Shown piece by piece: positions 8,911 to 17,127 of a stretch of 64,000 nt of DNA. The notes under the pieces were generated by a model. It was not told the origin of the DNA, made no database searches, and worked only from the letters and a program-made list of their open reading frames with translations. Each line of letters begins with the position of its first letter. The stretch's first letter is position 1. The position numbers and the translations under genes were made by a program. The stretch comes from Clostridiales bacterium S5-A14a (GTDB lineage Bacteria > Bacillota > Clostridia > Peptostreptococcales > Anaerovoracaceae): NCBI GenBank assembly GCA_000758905.1, contig JRNA01000008.1:62001-126000 (forward strand), written 5' to 3'.

Positions 8911-10209
8911 ATGAACGAAGTACAAAAATATTTGTCCGATAATTTTATCTTCTTAATGATAATTTTTAGCACATATTTTATTGCGCCAATGAAATCTTCG
9001 GTAGATATATCCATAAAAAAGAATATGGTTATCAATATGACTTTGCTACTTATAATCTCAATAAACGCTTCTTATCTTGATTATTTAGAGACAACTAATA
9101 TTTACACGCTGAGATTTACTTTGGCTTGTATTTTATATTGCTCCTTAAAGCCTCTTCCAATGGTTGCAATGATAAACCTCGTATATAAAAACAGCAAATA
9201 TTTTTATATACCTGCTGTTCTTAACGCTATCGTTTGCACTGCTTACCTTGGCATATTGAGCCCGTCATCTACATTATTTCGTTTGATGCAGAGTTATCAT
9301 GTGCCTACTTCTTCTTTTGTTGTAACTGAATGGACATACTGGATCATTTTTCTATCTATACTTAATATTAAATTTTATAAAGAGAGTAATAAGAACCCCC
9401 TCGGAATTTTTTTGTTTGTCTCAGTTTTGATGACAGCTAATATCCTAGATACAACCGCTATTTCCCCAGGAATTTTGATAAAGACATATGCGTTTTCATT
9501 TATTTTGTACTACCTCATAATACATGTGTATATTTCTCAGCAGGTAAATGAGGGCAAGGATATTAAGCTTAGGGAGCAGAGGATGTCGCTTATGCTATCT
9601 CAGATTCAACCTCATTTTTTATATAATACCTTAAACACAATAACTGCACTTTGTAGGATAAATCCCAAGCTTGCTGAGGATACCACCGTCAAATTCTCGA
9701 AATTTTTACGCGAAAACATGTATAGCATTGAGGAGTTCGATACTCATTCATTTGAAAGAGAGCTGGAACATATAAAAATTTATTTAGATATTGAAAAAAT
9801 TCGTTTTGGTGACAGACTAAAAATAATCTATGATATCCAAACCAAAGATTTTGAGGTTCCTGTTTTAACTCTACAGCCGATTGTAGAAAACGCAGTAAAA
9901 CACGGCATTTGCAAAAAAGTCGAAGGCGGTACAATCACAATCATCACGCGAAAGACAAACAGAAATCATGTGATAATAATTAAAGACGATGGCATTGGCT
10001 TTGATACATTAGAAATGCAAAATGATAAAAGAGCTCACATCGGAATTTCTAACGCAAACGAAAGATTAAAGAGCATATTTCATACTGAAATGAAAATATC
10101 GTCATTCCCCGGTTGTGGAACCGAAGTAACAATAATTATTCCTGAAAAAAATAAAACAGTGAACAGAAAGGTTGGTGAAAGACGTGAAATACATAGTTTT
10201 GGACGATGA
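8911..10209 (+). CDS. LytS-type membrane sensor histidine kinase
   Basis: A 432-residue kinase. The first ~210 residues are hydrophobic, with about six membrane segments and no large extracellular domain. A short linker leads to the HisKA_7TM/LytS-type dimerisation region with the phosphoacceptor H235 in QIQPHFLYNT, then a HATPase with QPIVENAVKHG (N box), DDGIGF (G1) and HIGISNANERL (G2). The signal is unknown; a membrane-embedded sensor suits an envelope, ion or membrane-state cue. The gene overlaps its response regulator by about 26 bases and precedes an NhaC antiporter gene. Confidence 0.88.
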   Translation: MNEVQKYLSDNFIFLMIIFSTYFIAPMKSSVDISIKKNMVINMTLLLIISINASYLDYLETTNIYTLRFTLACILYCSLKPLPMVAMINLVYKNSKYFYIPAVLNAIVCTAYLGILSPSSTLFRLMQSYHVPTSSFVVTEWTYWIIFLSILNIKFYKESNKNPLGIFLFVSVLMTANILDTTAISPGILIKTYAFSFILYYLIIHVYISQQVNEGKDIKLREQRMSLMLSQIQPHFLYNTLNTITALCRINPKLAEDTTVKFSKFLRENMYSIEEFDTHSFERELEHIKIYLDIEKIRFGDRLKIIYDIQTKDFEVPVLTLQPIVENAVKHGICKKVEGGTITIITRKTNRNHVIIIKDDGIGFDTLEMQNDKRAHIGISNANERLKSIFHTEMKISSFPGCGTEVTIIIPEKNKTVNRKVGERREIHSFGR

Positions 10210-10984
10210 GCCTATAGCGGCTGATTATCTTGCTGAACTCATCAGAGAAAATGATCCTGATGCTAATATTACAATTAAATCCAACCCTGTTGATGCCATT
10301 GAAGTCGCTCTGTCAGAAAGATTTGATGTATGCTTTCTTGATATACAGATGCCCAGCCTTAACGGAGTTGATTTTGCAGCACGTGTAAAGGAAGTTTATC
10401 CGAAAACTAATTTTGTTTTTGTAACTGGATATTCTGATTTTATGGGGAACGCCTTCAAACTTGATGCCAGCGACTATATAATGAAACCTGCTACCTCAGA
10501 TCAGGTCAAGCATGCCATTGAAAACTTGAGATACCTACCTGAAAATAACACATCAAGCCGTGATGCAAATGAGTTCACTTCTCCATACATAAAGATTATT
10601 TGTTTCGGTAATTTTGATATTCTTGTTGATCGCAAGCCGGTTAAATTCAAATTTGATAAAACAAAAGAGCTTTTGGCCTTTTTAGTTCATAGACATGGCG
10701 CGAGATGCACAAATAACGAAATCATGGTAACTCTTTGGGAGGACGAGGGTCATGGCTCCTACTTTAGAATGCTAAAAAAAGACCTTGTAGACTCTCTGAC
10801 AAAGATTGGCTGTAATGATTTAATTTATATTGAGAGAGGCAGCATGTCTCTTTCTCATCTAGAAAATATAAGCTGTGACTATTTTGAGTGGATCGATGAT
10901 AGAAATAAAAATTTATATAAAGGAGAATACATGTCACAGTACTCATGGGGAGAGGATATGAAACCATTTTTCGAAAAATTATAA
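10184..10984 (+). CDS. response regulator with SARP/BTAD-like winged-helix output
   Basis: An N-terminal receiver domain (residues 1-120) has D7-D8, phosphoacceptor D53 (FLDIQMPSLNG) and the lysine of YIMKPA. The output is not LytTR, the usual partner of LytS-type kinases. It is an OmpR/SARP-like winged helix (about 135-245; ICFGNFDILVDRKPVKFKFDKTKELLAFLVHR) without the long tetratricopeptide part of true SARPs. Possible starts are TTG 10172, GTG 10175 and GTG 10184. The last begins MKYIVLDDEP, the normal first strand, with GAAAGG 12 bases upstream. It probably controls the adjacent nhaC, which is inference. Confidence 0.85.
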   Translation: MKYIVLDDEPIAADYLAELIRENDPDANITIKSNPVDAIEVALSERFDVCFLDIQMPSLNGVDFAARVKEVYPKTNFVFVTGYSDFMGNAFKLDASDYIMKPATSDQVKHAIENLRYLPENNTSSRDANEFTSPYIKIICFGNFDILVDRKPVKFKFDKTKELLAFLVHRHGARCTNNEIMVTLWEDEGHGSYFRMLKKDLVDSLTKIGCNDLIYIERGSMSLSHLENISCDYFEWIDDRNKNLYKGEYMSQYSWGEDMKPFFEKL

Positions 10985-11080
10985 AATTTATCAAATTTTT
11001 TAAATAAAATTTAACTTTTGTTAACTTATTGACACTTCCTTGACAATTCCTGTGTTAATATTTCCGTAAAATATTATATA

Positions 11081-11129
11081 AGGAGGAAGATGTGAATTAG
11101 CCATTGGTTAGTAATCACACAAAAGAACA
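11081..11129 (+). promoter_or_regulatory. structured nhaC leader with stranded ribosome-binding site
   Basis: A strong AGGAGG (11081-11086) lies 43 bases before the nhaC ATG. It is followed at once by ATG-TGA (11090-11095) and by GTG-AAT-TAG. The bases from 11091 to about 11120 can pair TGTGA with TCACA around a CCATTGG core. An in-frame stop at 11112 rules out an earlier nhaC start. TTGACA boxes occur at 11029 and 11040, but no well-spaced -10 was found. Confidence 0.45.
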
Positions 11130-12650
11130 ATGAACGAAAATAATAGAAAAGCTAGATTACCAAACAAGTTAGAAGCTGCAATTCCTATTGTATTCTTACT
11201 TGTAATCATGATTTCAAACTATTCTTTCGGATGGGGTGCTGATCCTCATATTCCAGTAACTTTATCTTGTGCTGTTGCGATGCTTATTGGTAGGCTTTGT
11301 GGCTACTCTTATAAAGATATGCTTGCTGCAGGACTTGAAGCTGTTAACCAATCACTTGAAGCAATTATTATTATTTTGTTAGTAGGTTGTCTGATTGGTT
11401 CATTTACCGCATGCGGAACCATTCCATCTGTAGTTTATTATGGTCTTAAGTTGTTATCCCCAGGCATATTCTTGCCTTTTGTAACAATCATGTGTGCAGT
11501 CGTAGGTATCGCCCTAGGTTCAGCATGGACAGTATCTGCAACACTGGGCATTGCTTTTATGGCAATTGGAACAACAATGGGTTTGAATCCAGCACTGATT
11601 GCAGGTGCAATTCTATCTGGAGCTTGCTGCGGGGATAAATTTTCTCCTCTTTCAGACTCCACTAACTTGGCAGCTGGTTCTGCACAGACAGGCTTATTCG
11701 ATCACGTGGGTGCTATGATTACGACTACATTCCCAAGCCTTGTAATTGCTATCTGCATTTTTGCTTTCTTTTCCTTCAAAAGCGTTGGGAAGTATGATCC
11801 ATCACTTGCAGATAACCTTTCAGCTGCAATAGTCGGCCACTATGATTATATGAGTCCGATTCTTTTGATCCCAATTCTTATGATCATTATAGTAGCAGTT
11901 ATAAAAATGCCTGCAATACCTTCAATTGTTCTATTATCTCTTATAGGATGTGGATTTGCTGTTGTTTTCCAAGGAGCCGGAATCTCTGATTGTTTCACCA
12001 TGCTCCATTACGGATATTCAGCAGAATCTAAAAACGAACTTTTCTTCAAGCTCGTTAACAGGGGCGGCATGGACAGTATGCTTTGGACAAATAACCTTGT
12101 AATCGTTGCAGTTGCATTCGGAGGTATATTACAAAAGATCGGTGCTGTGGAGTCGATACTCGGTGGTCTTATTCACAAGGTCAAAACACCATTCCAGCTT
12201 GTCGTTGTTACGATTGCGACTTCGGTATTTTGTATCACCACAATGTGCGACCAGTATTTAGGATTAATAATCCCATCATCAATGTACAAAAATAATTATG
12301 ACGAGCTTGGTCTTGGAAGGAATATGCTCTCTAGATCACTAGAAGATGGTGGAACACTATGGTCACCACTTGTTCCTTGGTCTTCATGCGGGTCATATCA
12401 CTCAGCAGTTCTTGGAGTTCCTACACTATCTTACCTTCCATTCTGCTTTATGAATTTGATCAATCCAATTTACGCTATCGTTACAGCTAGCTATGGCGGC
12501 AATATTATTTATGCAGATGGTTCAAGAACCACAGTGTTTGGAAGGCTAAAGAAGGGCAGAGGTCCTGCTGGAGCACCAGAAAAAGAGCACAAAATAGCTA
12601 TGGAAGCTTTGGTGGCAAAGAGAAAAGAAGGCATATACAAAAGTTTATAA
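11130..12650 (+). CDS. nhaC: NhaC-family Na+/H+ antiporter
   Basis: A 506-residue polytopic membrane protein with about 11-12 predicted helices. Family segments include the FTACGTIPSVVYYGL region, the ILSGACCGDKFSPLSDSTNLAA stretch (a charged, serine/threonine-rich re-entrant motif typical of NhaC and related ion:proton exchangers) and the SRSLEDGGTLWSPLVPWSSCG motif in the second repeat. It exports Na+ (or Li+) in exchange for protons, although NhaC relatives also exchange organic acids such as malate/lactate. It follows a kinase/regulator pair, which suggests signal-dependent expression. The ribosome-binding site next to the ATG is weak. Confidence 0.88.
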   Translation: MNENNRKARLPNKLEAAIPIVFLLVIMISNYSFGWGADPHIPVTLSCAVAMLIGRLCGYSYKDMLAAGLEAVNQSLEAIIIILLVGCLIGSFTACGTIPSVVYYGLKLLSPGIFLPFVTIMCAVVGIALGSAWTVSATLGIAFMAIGTTMGLNPALIAGAILSGACCGDKFSPLSDSTNLAAGSAQTGLFDHVGAMITTTFPSLVIAICIFAFFSFKSVGKYDPSLADNLSAAIVGHYDYMSPILLIPILMIIIVAVIKMPAIPSIVLLSLIGCGFAVVFQGAGISDCFTMLHYGYSAESKNELFFKLVNRGGMDSMLWTNNLVIVAVAFGGILQKIGAVESILGGLIHKVKTPFQLVVVTIATSVFCITTMCDQYLGLIIPSSMYKNNYDELGLGRNMLSRSLEDGGTLWSPLVPWSSCGSYHSAVLGVPTLSYLPFCFMNLINPIYAIVTASYGGNIIYADGSRTTVFGRLKKGRGPAGAPEKEHKIAMEALVAKRKEGIYKSL

Positions 12651-12737
12651 AAATACTATATTTTAGACAATTAAACCCATTTAAAAATAAACTTTTATTT
12701 CTTTTACAGATTTAATGATTTAGAGGATTTTAACAAT

Positions 12738-13151
12738 ATGAGATATTACGGAATACTCCCAAAAAGAAAGCTCTGGGTTAAAATAGCGGCTATAGCACTA
12801 GGCATGCTTGCAGCCTATGATGCTTATGTAAATGGTAATTGGTTTTACGTTCCATTTGGCCTAGTTCTTATAGTTGCTACGTTTTCATCTAGAACGCAGG
12901 TCATTTCAGAAAGTGGCGTAGACATTGAATATAGACTCTTGGGGCATTGTTTCCATAATAACTGGTCGTATGATGAGATTCTCGCAGTTCACAAAGACAG
13001 CATTAAATCTGCTCCTAATATCGAAATTCATATAAACAAGGGTGCCATAAATCGAAGATTTATTTTCAGCCCAGATGATGCCGAAAATGTATTGGCTTTA
13101 ATTCGGAAGTCAAAGCCAGGAATAGTTATTAAAGAAGTAAGTCATAATTAA
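12738..13151 (+). CDS. small membrane protein with PH-like domain
   Basis: A 137-residue protein not assigned to a named family. Two hydrophobic helices (about 13-29 and 35-49) are followed by a hydrophilic domain of short strands (VISESGVDIEYRLLG, NNWSYDEILAVHKD, IEIHINKGAINRRFIFSPDDAENVLALIRK). This pattern resembles the bacterial PH-like domains of YdbT/YcxB-type membrane proteins. GAGGA lies 10 bases before the ATG. It follows nhaC by 87 bases and ends at a strong hairpin, so it may be the last gene of that unit. Function unknown. Confidence 0.7.
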   Translation: MRYYGILPKRKLWVKIAAIALGMLAAYDAYVNGNWFYVPFGLVLIVATFSSRTQVISESGVDIEYRLLGHCFHNNWSYDEILAVHKDSIKSAPNIEIHINKGAINRRFIFSPDDAENVLALIRKSKPGIVIKEVSHN

Positions 13152-13174
13152 AGTCATAAATTTCTTTACTACTG

Positions 13175-13214
13175 AAAGGAGGATACGTGAAAAATCACAT
13201 ATCCTCCTTTACTG
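13175..13214. terminator. strong hairpin between convergent genes
   Basis: AAAGGAGGATACGTG (13175-13189) and its near-perfect complement ending CCTCCTTT at 13210 enclose a 6-base loop. It sits between the plus-strand PH-like gene and the minus-strand LTA synthase gene and can serve either strand. The A and T tracts are short. Confidence 0.75.
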
Positions 13215-13250
13215 TCTAATTATGTTTAATGTTTAATTCTTAATCTAAAT

Positions 13251-15278
13251 CTACTCCGTTGTGCTGATGATTTCTTTGCTATTTCTGTCTATCTGGCTGA
13301 CCTTCATTTCTTTTGCTTTGCTAGGATCAACTTCATCCACAAGCCCAAGCAGCGTCGGTCCGAGATAGAACGTCTTGAGCAACTCGCCATCCAAGGTAAC
13401 CTTACTATACTCGGTAAAATTCTCACCCTTAATATAATACTTATCGCCGGCCTGCACAATCTTCTTTATTTTGATAGGCTTTACACCCATCCTCATAGCC
13501 GTAGGTTTTACAATAGATTTGCCACCATACATGTATTTCTTACCATAAAGGACATCATATGCCAGCGTTTCTAATCCTTCTAAATATTCAGGCTTGTTTC
13601 TATCCACATTTTGACCGTACTGTATTATATTCCCTGTATGTATGCCAAGTCTTTCGAACAAAACACTTGAAAGTTCATATGCACTGAGTTTCTGATTAAT
13701 CTTTTCCATCTTGAAGTTAGACCAGATTACATATTGAGTCTGATAGAGATCTTTCGGTGCATACGTCTCCTCAGTTATATCAAGCGCCGGTATATGGTCA
13801 CCAAACATCACCAAAACAGTCGGCTCATCAAACTTTTCAAGTTCTGCAGTGAGGTCCTTAACAAACTTATCCATTTCGTAAATCTGATTTACATAATATT
13901 CATACTTCCACTTTAGCTCTTCGTTTGGTGCTGCGGTAATATTGATATTAGGATTTTTAATTAACTGCTCAGGCGGATATTTGCCGTGTCCCTGCACAGA
14001 TATAGTATGCACATAGTCTCTGCCGTCCGTACTCTTTAGAGCATCCATGATTGCACCAGTAAGCACACTATCCTTTGCCCAATTCTTCGGGGTTTTGTCG
14101 ACATCGCTCATGTACTCAACCGACGTAAAAGTATCAAAGCCGAGATTTTTAAATACCTCGTGTCTATTGTAAAAAACAGCTCTGTGGTTGTGGATTGCAT
14201 GAGTCCCAAAACCAAGCATTTTTAAATCAAAAGCGGTGCTCTCCATCGGATGATCAGTCAACACGGACTTGTACGGATATTCACCCGGTCCGAAGAATCT
14301 CGCACTTACTCCTGTCAATGTCTCAAATTCCGTATTTGCTGTTCCTGCACCACAAGCTGGAACCTCAAGTGCCCCTGAGGAATAATCCTTCATGAGTTGT
14401 CTGTAATAGGACATTGGATCCTTATCACATTGAATATTTGTGAAAAGCTGAGGATCTACAAAAGATTCAAGCTGCAGATAAATTATATTCGGATATTTTT
14501 TACTATCTGCGGGATCCCCCTGAACAAAATAGTCCGACTTCCTTTCAGAAAGCCCAGCCGAAGCCAATATTTTGTCGACCTCTTCTTTTGAGTAATTGTT
14601 AGGTTTCTTGATGCCGGTATTAACCCATGTACTTATGAAGCAGTATGGTATTCCATAGTCTCTATACGCATAAGCCAGATTACCAAAGAAGGTGTTGACG
14701 ATGCCCTGATTAATTACTCCCATTGTAGCCGCGCCTGTGAGCATGCAGACGAGAATAAAACCTGCCACATTTCGCCTGTAGTTAATTTTGTCTTTCTTCT
14801 TAGGTCCCTTGATAAACAAAAATACGACTCCAACTACGAGCAAAACCAGCCCCGCAGCGATCAACGTAATCTGAAGTTTAGACAAATAATTAGTTATCAG
14901 CGTCGCTCCTTCAGTAATAGCGCTCAAATCCTTAACCGTGAACGGCGTCATCCTCTGCGTTAGAATTATACCGTTTGCAACACCTATTGCCACCCAGCAT
15001 GCTGAAATGATTGTGATTGCAAACACACGACGTCTGAAGAGGGCTGCAAAAGAAAGTGTTGCGAATATTATGAGGGCATTATAAAAAAATACTATTGGTG
15101 AATTTACAAGGAAAAGAAATCCTCCTGCCCATGATACGCCCTTCCTTGCGAGTGTTTCCATAAAAAGGTTAAGAATAAATGCATGGATAACACAAAAGCC
15201 CAAAAATCCATGTCTGTATCTATCAAATATCGTCTTAATATCTTTAATATTTTTGACTTCCATATTATCTTGGTCCAT
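13251..15278 (-). CDS. LTA synthase family sulfatase-fold membrane protein
   Basis: A 675-residue protein with five N-terminal membrane helices (within about residues 25-195), then an extracellular alkaline-phosphatase/sulfatase-fold domain. Visible family residues are the metal-binding Glu of IYLQLESFVDP, the probable catalytic Thr of GAGTANTEFE (aligning with the T-S-D-S-E-F of LtaS), and the metal-binding Asp-His of MFGDHIPA. It transfers glycerol-phosphate from phosphatidylglycerol to build a lipoteichoic-acid-like polymer, or performs a related phosphoglycerol transfer. The C-terminal ~100 residues resemble a small beta domain. It overlaps the rsmA stop by 1 base, so it is the tail of the minus-strand operon. 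Confidence 0.88.
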   Translation of the reverse strand: MDQDNMEVKNIKDIKTIFDRYRHGFLGFCVIHAFILNLFMETLARKGVSWAGGFLFLVNSPIVFFYNALIIFATLSFAALFRRRVFAITIISACWVAIGVANGIILTQRMTPFTVKDLSAITEGATLITNYLSKLQITLIAAGLVLLVVGVVFLFIKGPKKKDKINYRRNVAGFILVCMLTGAATMGVINQGIVNTFFGNLAYAYRDYGIPYCFISTWVNTGIKKPNNYSKEEVDKILASAGLSERKSDYFVQGDPADSKKYPNIIYLQLESFVDPQLFTNIQCDKDPMSYYRQLMKDYSSGALEVPACGAGTANTEFETLTGVSARFFGPGEYPYKSVLTDHPMESTAFDLKMLGFGTHAIHNHRAVFYNRHEVFKNLGFDTFTSVEYMSDVDKTPKNWAKDSVLTGAIMDALKSTDGRDYVHTISVQGHGKYPPEQLIKNPNINITAAPNEELKWKYEYYVNQIYEMDKFVKDLTAELEKFDEPTVLVMFGDHIPALDITEETYAPKDLYQTQYVIWSNFKMEKINQKLSAYELSSVLFERLGIHTGNIIQYGQNVDRNKPEYLEGLETLAYDVLYGKKYMYGGKSIVKPTAMRMGVKPIKIKKIVQAGDKYYIKGENFTEYSKVTLDGELLKTFYLGPTLLGLVDEVDPSKAKEMKVSQIDRNSKEIISTTE

Positions 15279-16168
15279 TAAAGTTCCCTCTGTCTTCCTA
15301 TTTTGTTAGAGATCCTTGCAAATTCCTGAATCGATAAGGTTTCCGCTCTACGACTCGGATCAATTTCAACGCTCTTTAAGATGTCCTTCAAATCAGTCTT
15401 GTCTATACCCATAGCGGAGAGTGCATTTAAGAGAGTTTTTCTCCTCATATTAAATCCTGCCCTCACGACTTTGAAAAAGAGTTCTCTCCCGCCTGCGCCG
15501 ATTTCCCATGGCAGTTCCTTCCTCTTATCAAGCCGTAAAACCGCTGAATCGACCTTAGGCTGTGGCTGAAAAACAGTTCTGGGCACCGTCGTTACGTAAT
15601 TCGTCTCACAAAAAAACTGACAAGCTATGGATAATGCTCCGTACGTCTTTCCTCCAGGAGTTGCAACTATCCTGTCGGCGACTTCCTTCTGCATCATTAT
15701 AACCATCGTATCCATATCTACTTCTTTTTCAAGAATTCCCATGATTATAGGGGTCGTAATATAATACGGCAAATTGCCCAAAATTACAACTCTTTTTAGC
15801 TCACGCCCCGAATCTGAAAAGTTTTTCCTCTCTGCTACAATCAGTTCATTTATGTCAGTTTTCAGTATATCCCTGTTGATGATCTCAACATTTTCAATTG
15901 GTCCAAGAACCTCATTTAGCACAGGTATCAGATGGCGATCAATCTCAATCGCAATGACCTTGCCTGCTTTTTCTGCCGCCATTTGCGTGAGTGCCCCCAT
16001 TCCAGGCCCAACTTCAATAACCAGCGTCTCCTGGTTCAGCTCTGCAGCATCAATTATTTTTTCGATTATATTTCTATCCACCAAAAAATTTTGGCCCAGG
16101 CTGTCAGCACGCCTAAATCCATGTCGCTCACTGATATCCCTAATTGCACTTCTTGTATACGGTTTCAT
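15278..16168 (-). CDS. rsmA: 16S rRNA (adenine1518/1519-N6) dimethyltransferase
   Basis: KsgA/RsmA dimethylates two adjacent adenines in helix 45 of 16S rRNA late in 30S assembly. GQNFLVDRNI is at the N-terminus, the SAM loop VEVGPGMGALT around residues 50-60, and the catalytic motif IV is NLPYYITTP. 296 residues, normal length. rnmV lies 42 bases upstream on the same strand, the common Firmicutes pairing. Confidence 0.95.
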   Translation of the reverse strand: MKPYTRSAIRDISERHGFRRADSLGQNFLVDRNIIEKIIDAAELNQETLVIEVGPGMGALTQMAAEKAGKVIAIEIDRHLIPVLNEVLGPIENVEIINRDILKTDINELIVAERKNFSDSGRELKRVVILGNLPYYITTPIIMGILEKEVDMDTMVIMMQKEVADRIVATPGGKTYGALSIACQFFCETNYVTTVPRTVFQPQPKVDSAVLRLDKRKELPWEIGAGGRELFFKVVRAGFNMRRKTLLNALSAMGIDKTDLKDILKSVEIDPSRRAETLSIQEFARISNKIGRQREL

Positions 16169-16210
16169 ATTACCCCTAAAATTTCTAAAACTCTTTCCAA
16201 ATCGCTAATA

Positions 16211-16786
16211 TTATCCTCTGCAATCCATTTCCCTCAGCACTGCCTCAATCTCCTTCAAATCAATCTCATATAAATTGAGTTTCTTAATCAGCGCACTCGA
16301 ATTGCTATATCCTATGCCTAACTTACCACAAAACATTTCTCTTCGTTTACGTGAGCCCTTTTCTCCAACAAGCCCCCACTCAGCAAGCATATTCATATCA
16401 TAACTTGTTTCTGCGTTTTCTGAATTTGTCTTTGCAATTCCTGCTCTCGCTTTTTCTAAAGCCTCCAAAATATCATCAGGGGCTGCGTTCTCAATGCCCA
16501 CATCCATTTTTTTACTAGCTTTTTCCACAGTTATGAAAGCTTCCTTGCTATCTGGAAATCTTTCCATTATTTTGTTTCTAATAGACCTACCGCCATGGTC
16601 TGGATCGGTGAGCACAATAAGGCCTCTTTCTTTATATGCCTTATCAAGGACCTCCCACATCTCTTCGCTCATTCCAAAGCCATGAGTCTCAACTGTAATT
16701 GCATCGACCGCTCGGCTTACTGCGAGAGTGTCATCACGACCTTCAACTACAATTACTTCTTTTATCCTGGGTTTTACTTTTTCCAT
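16211..16786 (-). CDS. rnmV: ribonuclease M5
   Basis: Toprim-domain nuclease that performs the final maturation of 5S rRNA in Firmicutes. The Toprim motif VVEGRDD is near residue 15 and the acidic LTDPDHGG motif near residue 60. The C-terminal part (SRKRREMFCGKLGIGYSNSSALIKKLNLYEI) is the rRNA-binding segment. 191 residues, normal. No 5S gene is in the window. It lies between the FtsB-like gene and rsmA on the same strand. Confidence 0.93.
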   Translation of the reverse strand: MEKVKPRIKEVIVVEGRDDTLAVSRAVDAITVETHGFGMSEEMWEVLDKAYKERGLIVLTDPDHGGRSIRNKIMERFPDSKEAFITVEKASKKMDVGIENAAPDDILEALEKARAGIAKTNSENAETSYDMNMLAEWGLVGEKGSRKRREMFCGKLGIGYSNSSALIKKLNLYEIDLKEIEAVLREMDCRG

Positions 16787-16800
16787 CTTAGATTTTTCTC

Positions 16801-17112
16801 TTATTGATTTTCCTTATCTTTTTGCTGGGGATCATCATCGCCAAGAATAAAAAGTGTCTCGCCTGGCTTTATAAGTTTCAACTGTAATTTAGCCTGCTCC
16901 TCGATATATTCGGGCTTGTTTACGTTTTTCAATTCCTTCTCTAGGCTTTTTTTCTGCTTTGTGAGTTCTTCGTTCTGCTGTTTTAATTCAGAATTTTCAG
17001 AAAGCAACTTTGCCATATTTTTTACGATAAAAATCCCATAAATCAATGATACTACAATTATTGATATTACGATAATCCTCAACCAATTGTACCTAACCCT
17101 CTTTTGCATCAC
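16801..17112 (-). CDS. FtsB/DivIC-type septum formation initiator
   Basis: A 103-residue bitopic protein with a short positive N-terminus, one transmembrane helix (about 12-31) and a leucine/glutamate-rich coiled coil (about 33-62). The end NKPEYIEEQAKLQLKLIKPGETLFIL is the hallmark of DivIC/FtsB-like divisome proteins. It probably bridges FtsL and other septal components. Its place between a DnaD-like gene and rnmV differs from the usual site near mazG or spoIIE, so it may be a paralogue. Confidence 0.8.
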   Translation of the reverse strand: MMQKRVRYNWLRIIVISIIVVSLIYGIFIVKNMAKLLSENSELKQQNEELTKQKKSLEKELKNVNKPEYIEEQAKLQLKLIKPGETLFILGDDDPQQKDKENQ

Positions 17113-17127
17113 TGATACCCCTTTTTT

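Noticed and set aside
11030-11129. possible Na+ riboswitch before nhaC
   Set aside because: A Na+-sensing motif would fit the gene, but I could not match the region to a known consensus. Only the hairpin and start-stop codons are reported.
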